The notes: generated by a model not told the origin, from the sequence alone. A stretch of DNA of 64,000 nucleotides from Paenirhodobacter hankyongi (GCF_003664585.1 NZ_RCHI01000015.1:1-64000); one strand, 5' to 3'. Positions 54,542 to 63,996 are shown, counted from the stretch's first letter. Translations and numbers: made by a program.

Positions 54542-54606
54542 CAGGGGGGCGCTGCCCCCTCTGGCCTGCGGCCATTCACCCCCGGGATATTTGAGGCAAT
54601 TGGAAG
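54542..54606 (-). repeat. Dispersed two-hairpin intergenic element, copy 6
   Basis: Minus-strand copy: core CAAATATCCCGGGGGTGA, hairpin TGGCC/GGCCA, hairpin GGGGGC/GCCCCC. It faces copy 5 head to head and is downstream of purU in its sense direction. Confidence 0.85.
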
Positions 54607-54639
54607 CGGAGAAGGCTGGTTGCTTGCCCGGCGTGCGCC

Positions 54640-54718
54640 AAGGGCACCCGGCCCTCGCTTGCGCTTCGGGCGTTCGCCAAAGGCACCCGGCCCTGCGCTT
54701 GCGCTTCGGGCGTTCGCC
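54640..54718 (+). repeat. Two tandem 39/40-bp repeats
   Basis: Two direct units, 54640-54678 and 54679-54718, share GGCACCCGGCCCT and GCTTGCGCTTCGGGCGTTCG with only two small differences. They are non-coding, in the convergent AraC-purU gap. Confidence 0.8.
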
Positions 54719-54747
54719 GCTTTGAACGCTCCACTGGAGCTTTCAAT

Positions 54748-54766
54748 CCCGGCGCGATGCGCCGGG
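54748..54766 (-). terminator. Hairpin after purU
   Basis: CCCGGCGC (54748-54755) pairs with GCGCCGGG (54759-54766) round GAT. On the minus strand it follows the purU stop by eight bases, and ATTGAAAG comes next, so a weak terminator is likely. Confidence 0.5.
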
Positions 54767-54774
54767 ACCGCGGC

Positions 54775-55659
54775 TCACCCCATCCGTTCGGAGGCGTAGG
54801 AGCCGGGGCTGGCCGGGAAGACCACGGTCTTGCTGCCGTTGATGAAGGCGCGGTGGTGGATATGGGCGTGGATCGCGCGGGCGAGCACCTGCGCCTCGAC
54901 ATCGCGGCCAAGGCTCACGTAATCCTCGGGCGACTGCGCATGCGTCACACGCACCGTGTCCTGCTCGATGATCGGGCCCTCGTCGAGATCGGCGGTGACG
55001 TAATGCGCCGTCGCGCCGATGAGCTTCACGCCGCGCTCATAGGCCTGCTTGTAGGGGTTGGCGCCCTTGAAGCTCGGCAGGAAGGAGTGGTGGATGTTGA
55101 TGATCCGCCCCGACATCTTGGCGCACAGCGCATCCGACAGGATCTGCATGTAGCGCGCCAGCACCACGAGCTCGGCCCCGGTCTCGTCGACCACGCGCAG
55201 CAGCTCGGCCTCGGCCTGGGGCTTGTTCTCCTTCGTGACGCGGATGTGGTAGAAGGGGATGTCGTGGTTCACCACCACCTTCTGATAGGTCAGGTGGTTC
55301 GAGATCACGCCGACGATCTCGATCGGCAGCGCGCCGATGCGGGTCCGGTAGAGCAGGTCGTTCAGGCAATGGCCGAAGTTCGACACCATCAGCAGCACCT
55401 TCATCTTGCACGCCTGATCGTGCAGCGCCCAGTCCATGCCGAAGGCCTCGGCGATCGGGGCGAAGCCCGCCTCGAGTGCCTCGCGGCTGGCGCCGGTCTG
55501 CGATTCGATGCTGACGCGCATGAAGAAGCGGTGGTTCTGCGCGTCGTCATACTGGTGCGAGTCGGAGATGTTGCAGCCGTTCTCGGCCAGATAGCTGGCG
55601 ATCGCGGCGACGATGCCGCGGGTCGTCTTGCAGGTCACCGTAAGCACGTAGGAAGTCAT
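54775..55659 (-). CDS. purU: Formyltetrahydrofolate deformylase
   Basis: 294-residue hydrolase releasing formate from 10-formyl-THF, feeding formate to PurT and balancing one-carbon units. The N-terminal ACT domain (VLTVTCKTTRGIVAAIASYL) is followed by a formyltransferase-fold domain with catalytic His (IINIHHSFLPSFKGANPY) and Asp (TADLDEGPIIEQD). GAAGGA precedes ATG 55659. The leader contains GGAGAGA and GCGAAGG, reminiscent of glycine riboswitches, but the rest of that aptamer is missing. Confidence 0.95.
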   Translation of the reverse strand: MTSYVLTVTCKTTRGIVAAIASYLAENGCNISDSHQYDDAQNHRFFMRVSIESQTGASREALEAGFAPIAEAFGMDWALHDQACKMKVLLMVSNFGHCLNDLLYRTRIGALPIEIVGVISNHLTYQKVVVNHDIPFYHIRVTKENKPQAEAELLRVVDETGAELVVLARYMQILSDALCAKMSGRIINIHHSFLPSFKGANPYKQAYERGVKLIGATAHYVTADLDEGPIIEQDTVRVTHAQSPEDYVSLGRDVEAQVLARAIHAHIHHRAFINGSKTVVFPASPGSYASERMG

Positions 55660-56005
55660 TCTCGGGTCCTTCGCTGGGCCCTTGCGGGCGTGTTGGGGGC
55701 AATCTCTCCTGCCGCGCGACCGAGGGCCAGCCGGGATACGACGCGAAGGGCGCGAAAAGCGGCGCGGGCGGTGTCGCAAACGAGACGCGGGTTTCCGATA
55801 GTGGAGCGCGGCGGCCTGTCGCGGCGGCGCCCCCTTGCACCGGGGGGCCGTGCCGCCTACCTTCTTCGGGACGCGGGTGCATGGACCGCGATGGAGTGTG
55901 GATGTCGGAGATTGTGTGAGAGGCTCCCTGTCGGGGAGCCGTGACACGAAGCGGGGCGGCCTGAAGGCACGGCCCTGAAGTCTCACATCCAGTCTCAGGA
56001 TTCCC
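55660..56005. other. 346-bp divergent intergenic region with structured yjhX leader
   Basis: No gene I can support. The right-hand 100 bp, upstream of yjhX, can fold as one unit. TGTGAGA (55915-55921) pairs with TCTCACA (55981-55987), and inside it GGCTCCC (55922-55928) pairs with GGGAGCC (55934-55940), with a second GC-rich hairpin region around 55953-55976. This looks like a leader or small RNA, class unknown. Confidence 0.5.
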
Positions 56006-56263
56006 ATGAATATCTCGAAACTCGAACAGCGCGTGCTGCACGTGCTGGCTCAGGGCGGGCTGATCCGCCATGAACGCGGCGAGGGCCGCAAGATTTCCGC
56101 CGTCACCTGCTACACCCGCGACGGGCTGGTGCTGTCCGATTGCGATCTGACGCTGTTCCGGCGCCTCAGGGCGCGGCGGCTGATCGCCTCGGGCGGCGGT
56201 GCGCCCTACCGGATTTCGCGCCGCGGCCTTGCCGCTGTGCGCGGCCAACTCGACAACCAGTGA
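56006..56263 (+). CDS. yjhX: YjhX family topoisomerase-inhibitor toxin homologue
   Basis: 85 residues matching the UPF0386/YjhX family: NISKLEQRVLHVLAQGG, ISAVTCYTRDGLVLSDCDLTLF, RLRARRLIASGGGAPYRIS. E. coli YjhX (TopAI) inhibits topoisomerase I and is neutralised by YjhQ. The next gene is a GNAT acetyltransferase as in E. coli, supporting a toxin-antitoxin pair. A structured leader precedes it. Function here is by homology; many such homologues are untested. Confidence 0.9.
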   Translation: MNISKLEQRVLHVLAQGGLIRHERGEGRKISAVTCYTRDGLVLSDCDLTLFRRLRARRLIASGGGAPYRISRRGLAAVRGQLDNQ

Positions 56264-56271
56264 GGTCTGCC

Positions 56272-56769
56272 ATGATCATCCGATCCGAAACCGGAACCGC
56301 GGCCGAGAGCGCCGCCCTTGCCACGCTCGTCACCCGGGCCTTCGCCACAGCCCCCGTCGCCTCGGGGACCGAGGCCGAGGTGCTGGCGCGGCTGCGCGCA
56401 AGCGGCGCGCTGAGCCTGTCGCTGGTCGCCGAGGAGGCGGGGCAGCTGATCGGCCAGATCGCCGCCTCGCCCGCGACGATCGGCGGGGCGGGGGGCTGGG
56501 CCTGTCTCGGCCCGCTGGCCGTCGCGCCCGAGGCGCAGGGGCGGGGCATCGGCGGCGCCTTGATGCGCGCGGCGCTGGACCGGCTTGCGGCGCGCGGTGC
56601 GGCGGGTGCGGTGCTGGTGGGCGAGCCCGCCTATTACGGCCGCTTCGGCTTTGTCGCCGATCCGGCGGTGGTGCTGGCGGGGGTGCCGGCGCGCTATGTG
56701 CTGGTGAAGCCGCTCGCCGGCCCCGCCCCCGCCGGGGCGCTCGTCTGTGCGCCGGCGCTGATGCCCTGA
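56272..56769 (+). CDS. yjhQ: GNAT acetyltransferase, YjhQ-like putative antitoxin
   Basis: 165-residue GNAT fold with the acetyl-CoA motif LAVAPEAQGRGIGGALMRAAL and the YYGRFGF segment typical of YhbS/YjhQ acetyltransferases. In E. coli YjhQ is the antitoxin of YjhX. It starts eight bases after the yjhX stop, so the toxin-first order is also kept. Catalytic acetyltransferase and protein-binding roles are both possible. Confidence 0.85.
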   Translation: MIIRSETGTAAESAALATLVTRAFATAPVASGTEAEVLARLRASGALSLSLVAEEAGQLIGQIAASPATIGGAGGWACLGPLAVAPEAQGRGIGGALMRAALDRLAARGAAGAVLVGEPAYYGRFGFVADPAVVLAGVPARYVLVKPLAGPAPAGALVCAPALMP

Positions 56770-56775
56770 AATGCC

Positions 56776-56803
56776 GAAGGGCCGCCCCGACGGGCGGCCC
56801 TTC
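56776..56803. terminator. Convergent terminator between yjhQ and fdxE
   Basis: GAAGGGCCGCCC (56776-56787) pairs perfectly with GGGCGGCCCTTC (56792-56803) around CGAC. A 12-bp stem; T-runs are short. Confidence 0.75.
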
Positions 56804-56822
56804 TGGGAACGCGGAGACGCGC

Positions 56823-57841
<1,019 letters not shown>

Positions 57842-57866
57842 GGCCGTGGCCGAACGGCGGCGCCGG

Positions 57867-58409
57867 TCAGTCCGCGGCGGCCAGCACCGACGCGCTGTCG
57901 ATGACCCGCGCGAAATCGGCCTCGAGATGGGCGAGGGTGACATCGAAGATCACCTGCGCGCAGAGGCCTGCCGCCGGCAGGTCGAAGCCGATCACCGCAT
58001 CGCGGACGACGGTCATGTCAAAGCCCAGATCCGCGCCATGCCGGACCGTGCTGTTGACACAGAACCCGGCCACGGCACCCGTCACCACCAGTTCGGTGAT
58101 GCCGCGCGCCTGCAGATGCGCCGCCAGATCGGTCGAGGCGAAGGCCGATGAGGTCCGTTTCACGAAAATCGCCTCGCCCTCCAGCGCTTCGGCGCAAGCC
58201 ATCGGCGGATAGCCCGCGGCCGCCGGATGCAGGGGGGAGTGCGCGGCGTCGTCCCGGTGGCGGACATGCAGCACGGGCCACCCGTTTTGGCGGAAGCCCG
58301 CCGCAAGCGCCGCGATCCGCTCGGGCGCCCCGGCGTTCACGCAGTCGCGGCCAGCCGCGATGCGATGCTGCATTTCCATCTGCATGTCGATGATGACGAG
58401 GGCTCTCAC
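57867..58409 (-). CDS. Isochorismatase family hydrolase
   Basis: 180-residue cysteine hydrolase. Triad-type residues are visible: Asp in LVIIDMQ, Lys in FVKRTSSAF and Cys in VTGAVAGFCVNST. The family includes isochorismatases, nicotinamidases and N-carbamoyl amidohydrolases; with no siderophore genes near, the substrate is open. The start is a GTG at 58409 with CAGGGAG nine bases upstream; the frame continues upstream without a good site. Confidence 0.85.
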   Translation of the reverse strand: MRALVIIDMQMEMQHRIAAGRDCVNAGAPERIAALAAGFRQNGWPVLHVRHRDDAAHSPLHPAAAGYPPMACAEALEGEAIFVKRTSSAFASTDLAAHLQARGITELVVTGAVAGFCVNSTVRHGADLGFDMTVVRDAVIGFDLPAAGLCAQVIFDVTLAHLEADFARVIDSASVLAAAD

Positions 58410-58468
58410 GCACGGCACTCCCTGAACCTGTGCCGTCGGGATAGCCCGGATGCCGGGCCGACGCAAAG

Positions 58469-58497
58469 GGCCCGGAGCGGTGATCGCGCTCCGGGCC
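58469..58497 (-). terminator. Terminator of degP
   Basis: GGCCCGGAGCG and CGCTCCGGGCC form an 11-bp stem 47 bases after the degP stop; on the minus strand TTTGCG follows. It separates degP from the isochorismatase-like gene. Confidence 0.7.
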
Positions 58498-58543
58498 ACT
58501 CGTCGTTCCTGTCCGCGCCGCTCGCGCGGCAGCGGGGTGCGGC

Positions 58544-60046
58544 TCAGCCGTTCACCGGCAGCGCCACGAAGCGCGGTTCGCCGCCACGGCGGATCAGCAG
58601 CAGCACCGACTTGCGTCCGGCATCCTTGGCTTCCTTCACCCGGTCCTCGAGGTCGCTCAGCTGCGCCACCGGCTGCTGGCCGGCCTCGGTGATCAGGTCG
58701 CCTTCGCGCAGGCCCTGGTCATAGGCGGCCGAGTTCTCGTCGATCGACTTGATGACAAGGCCCTGGGTGCCGGGCTGCAGACCCATCTCCTGGATCAGCG
58801 CATCGGTGAGCGGCATCACCGTCATGCCAAGCACCTGCGCCTCGCTCTCGGTGCCGGTCTGGTCCGGCGTCGCAGCGGGGACGGCGTCGCCCTCGGCGGT
58901 CTCGCGCCGGCCGAGCGTGACGAGCAGGGTCTGTTCCTTGCCGCCGCGCACCACGATGACACGCACCGCCTGGCCCACCGGTGCATCGGCGACGCGGCGC
59001 ACGAGGTCCCGGCTGTTCTTCACCTCGCCGCCGTCGAAGTTGACGATGACATCGCCCGCCTGCATGCCCGCGGCCTTCGCCGGGCCTTCCGGCACCTCGG
59101 AGACAAGCGCGCCCTCGGGTTTCGCCAGGCCCATGGCATCGGCCATGTCCGGGGTGATTTCCTGGATCTTCACGCCAAGCCAGCCGCGGCGGGTCTCGCC
59201 GAACTGCTTGAGCTGGTCGACGACCTTCTTCACCACGTTCGAGGCCATCGAGAAGCCGATGCCGATCGAGCCGCCGTTCGGCGACAGGATCGCGGTGTTC
59301 ACGCCGACGACCTGACCGTCCATGTTGAACAGCGGCCCGCCCGAGTTGCCGCGGTTGATCGCCGCGTCGGTCTGCAGGTAGTCGTCATAGGTGCCCGAAA
59401 GCTCGCGGTTGCGCGCCGAGACGATGCCGGCCGAGACCGAGAAGCCCTGGCCGAGCGGGTTGCCCATGGCCATCACCCAATCGCCGACCCGGGTCTGGTC
59501 ACTGTCGGCGAAGGTGACGAAGGGCAACGGCTTGTCGCTTTCGACCTTGAGCAGCGCGATATCGGTCTTCGGGTCGGTGCCGACCAGCTTCGCGTCCATC
59601 GTCTTGCCGCCATAGAACTCGATCTGGATCTCGTCGGCACCCTCGATGACGTGGTTGTTGGTGACGATGTAGCCGTCTTCCGAGATCACGAAGCCCGAGC
59701 CGAGCGCGTTGGAGCGCTGCGGATGGGTCGGGCCGTTCGGGCCGTTCGGCATCTGCTGGAACGGGAAGTCCTTGAACAGGTCCGAGAACGGCGAGCCGTC
59801 GGGGAAGACCGGGCCCTGATCGTTCGGCACGGCGACGGTGGTGGTGGTGGTGATCATCACCACCGCCGGGCTCACCTTTTCGGCCAGATCGGCGAAGCTG
59901 TCCGGGGCGGCGCGGGCATAGGCCGGCGCGATCGGCGTGAAGGCCAGCGCCGTCGAGATCATCGCGGCCCCCAGGACACCCTTCACAAGCCGGGGCGCAC
60001 GGATCAGCGCCTTGCGGGTGAACGGGGTTAGGTCGTGTTTCGTCAT
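58544..60046 (-). CDS. degP: Periplasmic serine protease DegP/HtrA (Do)
   Basis: 500 residues. Signal peptide to about residue 46 (GVLGAAMISTALAFTPIAPAYARA), trypsin-like protease domain with His in VTNNHVIEG, Asp in PKTDIALLK and Ser in RGNSGGPLF, then two PDZ domains (about residues 290-385 and 405-495). It degrades or refolds misfolded envelope proteins. A promoter candidate TTGAAC-17-TTTAAC lies at 60094-60122. It is downstream of the hflKC cluster, a usual alphaproteobacterial arrangement. Confidence 0.96.
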   Translation of the reverse strand: MTKHDLTPFTRKALIRAPRLVKGVLGAAMISTALAFTPIAPAYARAAPDSFADLAEKVSPAVVMITTTTTVAVPNDQGPVFPDGSPFSDLFKDFPFQQMPNGPNGPTHPQRSNALGSGFVISEDGYIVTNNHVIEGADEIQIEFYGGKTMDAKLVGTDPKTDIALLKVESDKPLPFVTFADSDQTRVGDWVMAMGNPLGQGFSVSAGIVSARNRELSGTYDDYLQTDAAINRGNSGGPLFNMDGQVVGVNTAILSPNGGSIGIGFSMASNVVKKVVDQLKQFGETRRGWLGVKIQEITPDMADAMGLAKPEGALVSEVPEGPAKAAGMQAGDVIVNFDGGEVKNSRDLVRRVADAPVGQAVRVIVVRGGKEQTLLVTLGRRETAEGDAVPAATPDQTGTESEAQVLGMTVMPLTDALIQEMGLQPGTQGLVIKSIDENSAAYDQGLREGDLITEAGQQPVAQLSDLEDRVKEAKDAGRKSVLLLIRRGGEPRFVALPVNG

Positions 60047-60093
60047 GCGTCGCTCCCGAAAATCCTCGAGCCGGGCCTGCCGGCGTCTCCCTT

Positions 60094-60122
60094 GTTAAAA
60101 CCCCAGGGGACGGGACGTTCAA
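60094..60122 (-). promoter_or_regulatory. degP promoter candidate
   Basis: On the minus strand TTGAAC (60122-60117) and TTTAAC (60099-60094) are 17 bases apart. The -35-like TTGAA could also be part of a heat-shock type site, but the -10 fits a housekeeping promoter better. Confidence 0.5.
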
Positions 60123-60195
60123 ATGAAAGACCGTCGCGCCGTCTCAATTCGGTGTGAAAGGGGCGAGAGGATCTCGCCTGCTCCGGGCGCCGGGG

Positions 60196-60390
60196 TCAAT
60201 GGCTGAAATGTCGCAAGAGCCACAAAAGCACCACGCCGGCGGCGATCGCGGCAAGGCCAAGCTGCCGCCGTCGCTCGCGCCCCATTGCGGCAAGCAGGGC
60301 CAGCACCTCCTCGATACGGGAAGGGGCCAGCGCAAGCGCCAGCCCCTCGATCACCAGGACGAGCGCGAGGCCCGTCAGAAGCATCGCCAT
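60196..60390 (-). CDS. DUF2065 membrane protein
   Basis: 64 residues with two TM helices (LLTGLALVLVIEGLALALAP and QLGLAAIAAGVVLLWLL). DUF2065 members commonly lie beside hflC. The ATG overlaps the hflC stop (TGATG), so it is coupled to hflC. Function unknown; perhaps an accessory of the HflKC complex. Confidence 0.82.
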   Translation of the reverse strand: MAMLLTGLALVLVIEGLALALAPSRIEEVLALLAAMGRERRRQLGLAAIAAGVVLLWLLRHFSH

Positions 60391-61310
60391 CACTGACCCG
60401 CGGTGGGCGCGGGGCTCTCGCCCGTCGGCACCGCCTCGACCGGACCCAGGCTTTTGACGAAGCGGTCATAGTCGAAGTAGAGGCTCGAGGGTTCGGTCAC
60501 CAGAGACGAGGTGCCGGGCTTCAGGCTTTCCGCATAGAACTGCAGCGAGCGGGTGAAGGCGAAGAAGGACGGGTCCTTGCCATAGGCCTCGGCATAGATC
60601 GCGTTGCGCGCGGCATCGGCCTCGCCGCGGATGATCTCGGCCTGCTTGCGCGCCTCCGAGGTCAGCTCGATCACGGTGCGGTCGGCCGCCGCCCGCACGC
60701 GCTGTGCCGCCTCGCCGCCGCGCGCCCGCTCGTCCGCCGCCTCGCGCTCGCGCTCGGCCCGCATCCGGGCATAGGTCGCGGCCAGGTTCTGGTCGGGCAG
60801 GTCGGTACGGGTCAGCCGCACGTCGATCACGTCGACGCCAAGCGCCGCAGCTTCGCGCCGGGCGATGTCGCGGATCTGGTTCATCATCGCGGTGCGGTCG
60901 TCCGACAGCACCGCGGTCGAGGGAACCGAGCCCATGACCTCGCGGATGGCGTTGTTCAGGATGCCGTCAAGCCGGCTCTTGGCGAAGGTCTCGCCGCCGG
61001 TCGACACCGCCTCGCGGAACTTCACCGCGTTGGTGATGCGCCAGCGCGCGAAGGCGTCGACCACCAGACGGCGATCGTCGAGCGGCGTCACCTCGAGCGG
61101 CTGGGTCATCAGGCTGAGGATGCGGTCGTCATACTTCACCACCTGCTGGATCAGCGGGATCTTGAGACCCAGGCCGGGCTCGGTGCGCACCGTCTTCACC
61201 TCGCCGAACTGCAGCACCAGTGCCTTTTCGCGCTCGTCCACCGTGTAGACCGAGGACAGGCCGAGGGCGATCGCGATCACCCCCACCGGGATCAGGAATT
61301 GCGCGCGCAT
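60390..61310 (-). CDS. hflC: HflC, modulator of FtsH protease
   Basis: 306-residue SPFH/stomatin-like protein: one N-terminal TM helix, then the SPFH domain (VYTVDEREKALVLQFGEVKTV) and a coiled coil rich in Arg/Glu/Ala (about residues 185-250). With HflK it forms the large cage regulating FtsH at the inner membrane. TGATG coupling at both ends shows a tight hflK-hflC-DUF2065 operon. C-terminal tail is Pro/Gly-rich and short. Confidence 0.95.
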   Translation of the reverse strand: MRAQFLIPVGVIAIALGLSSVYTVDEREKALVLQFGEVKTVRTEPGLGLKIPLIQQVVKYDDRILSLMTQPLEVTPLDDRRLVVDAFARWRITNAVKFREAVSTGGETFAKSRLDGILNNAIREVMGSVPSTAVLSDDRTAMMNQIRDIARREAAALGVDVIDVRLTRTDLPDQNLAATYARMRAEREREAADERARGGEAAQRVRAAADRTVIELTSEARKQAEIIRGEADAARNAIYAEAYGKDPSFFAFTRSLQFYAESLKPGTSSLVTEPSSLYFDYDRFVKSLGPVEAVPTGESPAPTAGQ

Positions 61311-62440
61311 CAGTTGGCCCCCCCGTTCGTCGCAGGCGTGGTCTTGCGAAGCTGGTCAAGCGGCAGATAGGGCTGGACGCCCGACTGCCCGTCGACCACC
61401 ACCTTGTCGACATCGCCAAGGATGCGGCCCATCGTTTCGTAGAACATCCGTCGCTTCGTCACCTCGGGCGCCTTGCGGTATTCCTCGTAGACCGAGAGGA
61501 AGCGTGCCGCCTCGCCCTGCGAGTCGTTCACCACCTGGGCACGATAGGCCTCGGCCTGCTCCTGCAGCTGCGCGGCCTGACCGCGGGCACCGGCGGTCGC
61601 CTTGTTCGAATAGGCATCCGCCTCCTTCTCGAGCTTGTCGCGCTCCTGTTGCGCGGCCTGCACGTCGCGGAAGCTGTCGATGACCTCCTTCGGCGGATCG
61701 GCGCGGTTGAAGTTCACCCGCACGATGTTGATGCCCACGTCATAGCTGTCGAGCGTCGCCTGCACCGCCGCGCGCAGATCGACCCCGATCGCGCCGCGGT
61801 CGCGGTTCAGGATCGGCGCGAGTTCCGAACGCGCAATGATGTCGCGCATCGCGGATTCCGAGACGGCGCGGATCGTGTCTTCGGGATCGGCGAGGTTGAA
61901 CAGGTATTTCGTCGGGTCCGAGATGTTCCAGACCACCTGGAACTCGATGTCGACGATGTTCTGGTCGCGGGTCAGCATCAGACCGGAATCCATCGAACCG
62001 CCGCGCCCGGTGCCCAGTTCCGTGGTGCGTTCGTCGGTGACCGGGATCACCTCGGCCGTCACCACCGGCCAGGGCGCGAAATTGAGCCCCGGGTTGCCGG
62101 TCGCGTAATACTTGCCGAACATCAGCTCGATCGAGCGCTCGTTCTGCTGCACCGTGTAGAACGACCCCCAGGCCCAGAGTGCCGCCGCGGCCAGCGCCAC
62201 GAGGCCGATCGTGCCGCCGGTCATCGCCGGCCCCCTGGGTAGCCCGCCGCCCGGCCGTCCGCCGCCCGAGCCGCCACGCCCGCCCATCAGCACCTTCAGG
62301 TGTTCCGAGCCTTTCTTCATGAGATCTTCGATCTCGGGGATCGCGGGCGGCTCGCCTGGCCGCCGCTGTCCGGGCCGTCGATTGTCGTCGCGGTCGTCGC
62401 CGTTGCCGCCGCCCGTCCCCCAGGGACCTCCGTTGCTCAT
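61310..62440 (-). CDS. hflK: HflK, modulator of FtsH protease
   Basis: 376 residues. The N-terminal Gly/Arg-rich cytoplasmic segment (about 1-75) is followed by a TM helix (GTIGLVALAAAALWAWGSFYTV), the SPFH domain (VQQNERSIELMFGKYY) and a coiled-coil C-terminus. Partner of HflC. First gene of the operon, with gor ending 55 bp upstream of its start on the same strand. Confidence 0.95.
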   Translation of the reverse strand: MSNGGPWGTGGGNGDDRDDNRRPGQRRPGEPPAIPEIEDLMKKGSEHLKVLMGGRGGSGGGRPGGGLPRGPAMTGGTIGLVALAAAALWAWGSFYTVQQNERSIELMFGKYYATGNPGLNFAPWPVVTAEVIPVTDERTTELGTGRGGSMDSGLMLTRDQNIVDIEFQVVWNISDPTKYLFNLADPEDTIRAVSESAMRDIIARSELAPILNRDRGAIGVDLRAAVQATLDSYDVGINIVRVNFNRADPPKEVIDSFRDVQAAQQERDKLEKEADAYSNKATAGARGQAAQLQEQAEAYRAQVVNDSQGEAARFLSVYEEYRKAPEVTKRRMFYETMGRILGDVDKVVVDGQSGVQPYLPLDQLRKTTPATNGGAN

Positions 62441-62494
62441 TTTCCCTCGCCTTTCATTGTTGTCCCGTCCGAGGTGGGGACTGATTGGTCGATG

Positions 62495-63850
62495 TCAAGC
62501 GTGCCGGACGGGCTTGCGCATCGTCACCAGCTCTTCCGCCATCGTCGGGTGCACCGCGCAGGTCGCGTCGAACTGCTCCTTGGTGGCGCCCATCTTCATC
62601 GCGATCGCCGCCAGCTGGATCATCTCGCCCGCCTCCGGTGCGACGATATGACAGCCCAGCACCCGCCGCGTCGCCTTCGACACGACGAGCTTCATCAGCA
62701 CCTTCTCGTCGCCGCCGGCAAAGGCCGAGCGCATCGGGCGGAAGGCCGAGACATAGACCTCGACCGGCTCGATCTCGCGCGCCGCTTCCTCGCTCAGGCC
62801 GCAGGTGCCGAACTCGGGCCGGGTGAAGACGGCCGAGGCGACAAGCTCGTGGTCGGCCTGGCGCGGCGTGGCGCCGAAGACGGTGTCGGCAAAGGCGTGG
62901 CCCTCGCGGATCGCGACCGGGGTCAGGGCGATGCGGTCGGTGACGTCGCCCACGGCATAGATCGAGGGCACGTTGGTCTGCGACCAGGCATCGACCGTCA
63001 CGGCGCCGTTCGGGGCGAGCGTCACGCCCGCCTCGGTCAGACCCAGCCCCGCGGTGTTCGGCACCCGGCCGGTGGCGTAAAGCACGGCGTCGAAGGTCTC
63101 GCTGCGGCCGTCGCCGGCGGTGACGACAAGCCCCGCCTCGGTCTTCTTGATGTGCTGCACCACAAGGCCGGTGTGGATCGCGATGCCGCGCGCCGCCATC
63201 TTCTCGACGATCAGGTCGCGGCATTCGGCGTCGAAGCCGCGCAGCAGCGGCGAGCGGTTCCACAGCGTCACGCCGGTGCCCAGCCCCTCGAGGATGCAGG
63301 CGAATTCGCAGGCGATATAGCCGCCGCCGACGATCAGGATGCGCTTCGGCAGCGCCTCCATCTTGAAGATCTCGTTGGAGGTCATCACGTGTTCGCGGCC
63401 GTCGAATTCGGGCACGAAGGGGGTGCCGCCGGTGGCGATCAGGATGTGCTTGGCGCTGACCACCTGGCCATCTGCAAGGCGCACCTCGTGGGGCGAGGCG
63501 ACGGTGGCGCGCTGATCGAAGACGGTGACGCCGGCGCCCGACTGGCCGCGGCGATAGATCGCCTCGAGACGGTCGAGCTCGGCATCGAGCCTGGCGCGGA
63601 AGCCGGTCCAGTCGAAGGCGCCGAGCTCGGCCTGCCAGCCATAGGCGCGCGCCTCTTCCACCGCCGTCGGCATCGACGAGGCAAAGACCATCAGCTTCTT
63701 CGGCACGCACCCGCGGATCACGCAGGTGCCGCCCATCCGGTATTCCTCGGCAAGCGCCACCTTCGCGCCATGCTCGGCCGCCGCAATGCGCGCGGCGCGC
63801 ACCCCGCCCGAACCGCCGCCGATCACGAAGAGGTCGTAGTCGAAGCTCAT
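62495..63850 (-). CDS. gor: Glutathione-disulfide reductase
   Basis: 451-residue FAD/NADPH disulfide reductase recycling glutathione. The FAD loop FVIGGGSGGVRAARIAA, redox-active pair in GGTCVIRGCVPKKLM, NADPH loop VGGGYIACEFACIL and C-terminal dimer region with CAVHPTMAEE are intact. ATG 63850 gives the standard N-terminus. It leads the gor-hflK-hflC-DUF2065 string. The 100 bp upstream carry no gene. Confidence 0.96.
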   Translation of the reverse strand: MSFDYDLFVIGGGSGGVRAARIAAAEHGAKVALAEEYRMGGTCVIRGCVPKKLMVFASSMPTAVEEARAYGWQAELGAFDWTGFRARLDAELDRLEAIYRRGQSGAGVTVFDQRATVASPHEVRLADGQVVSAKHILIATGGTPFVPEFDGREHVMTSNEIFKMEALPKRILIVGGGYIACEFACILEGLGTGVTLWNRSPLLRGFDAECRDLIVEKMAARGIAIHTGLVVQHIKKTEAGLVVTAGDGRSETFDAVLYATGRVPNTAGLGLTEAGVTLAPNGAVTVDAWSQTNVPSIYAVGDVTDRIALTPVAIREGHAFADTVFGATPRQADHELVASAVFTRPEFGTCGLSEEAAREIEPVEVYVSAFRPMRSAFAGGDEKVLMKLVVSKATRRVLGCHIVAPEAGEMIQLAAIAMKMGATKEQFDATCAVHPTMAEELVTMRKPVRHA

Positions 63851-63971
63851 CTGTCGCCCTTCCGTTTCCTGCCGCATCGCGGCACCGTTGCACAGGACTT
63901 AGCGGCGCGGGCCCCGCGGGGCAAGCCGCGGGGTGCGGATTGGCGTCGGGAGCTGTCTGCCGGAACGAAAA

Positions 63972-63996
63972 CGGCCCGGCGTCATGCGCCGGGCCG
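63972..63996 (-). terminator. Terminator of a gene beyond the right edge
   Basis: CGGCCCGGCG (63972-63981) pairs with CGCCGGGCCG (63987-63996) around TCATG. On the minus strand a TTTTCGTTCC tract follows, so it terminates a minus-strand gene lying to the right. Confidence 0.75.

Noticed and set aside
55660-55740. Possible glycine riboswitch before purU (GGAGAGA and GCGAAGG on the minus strand)
   Set aside because: The second half of the aptamer, including the CUCAGG segment, is missing because the ATG follows directly; the match is partial and probably fortuitous.
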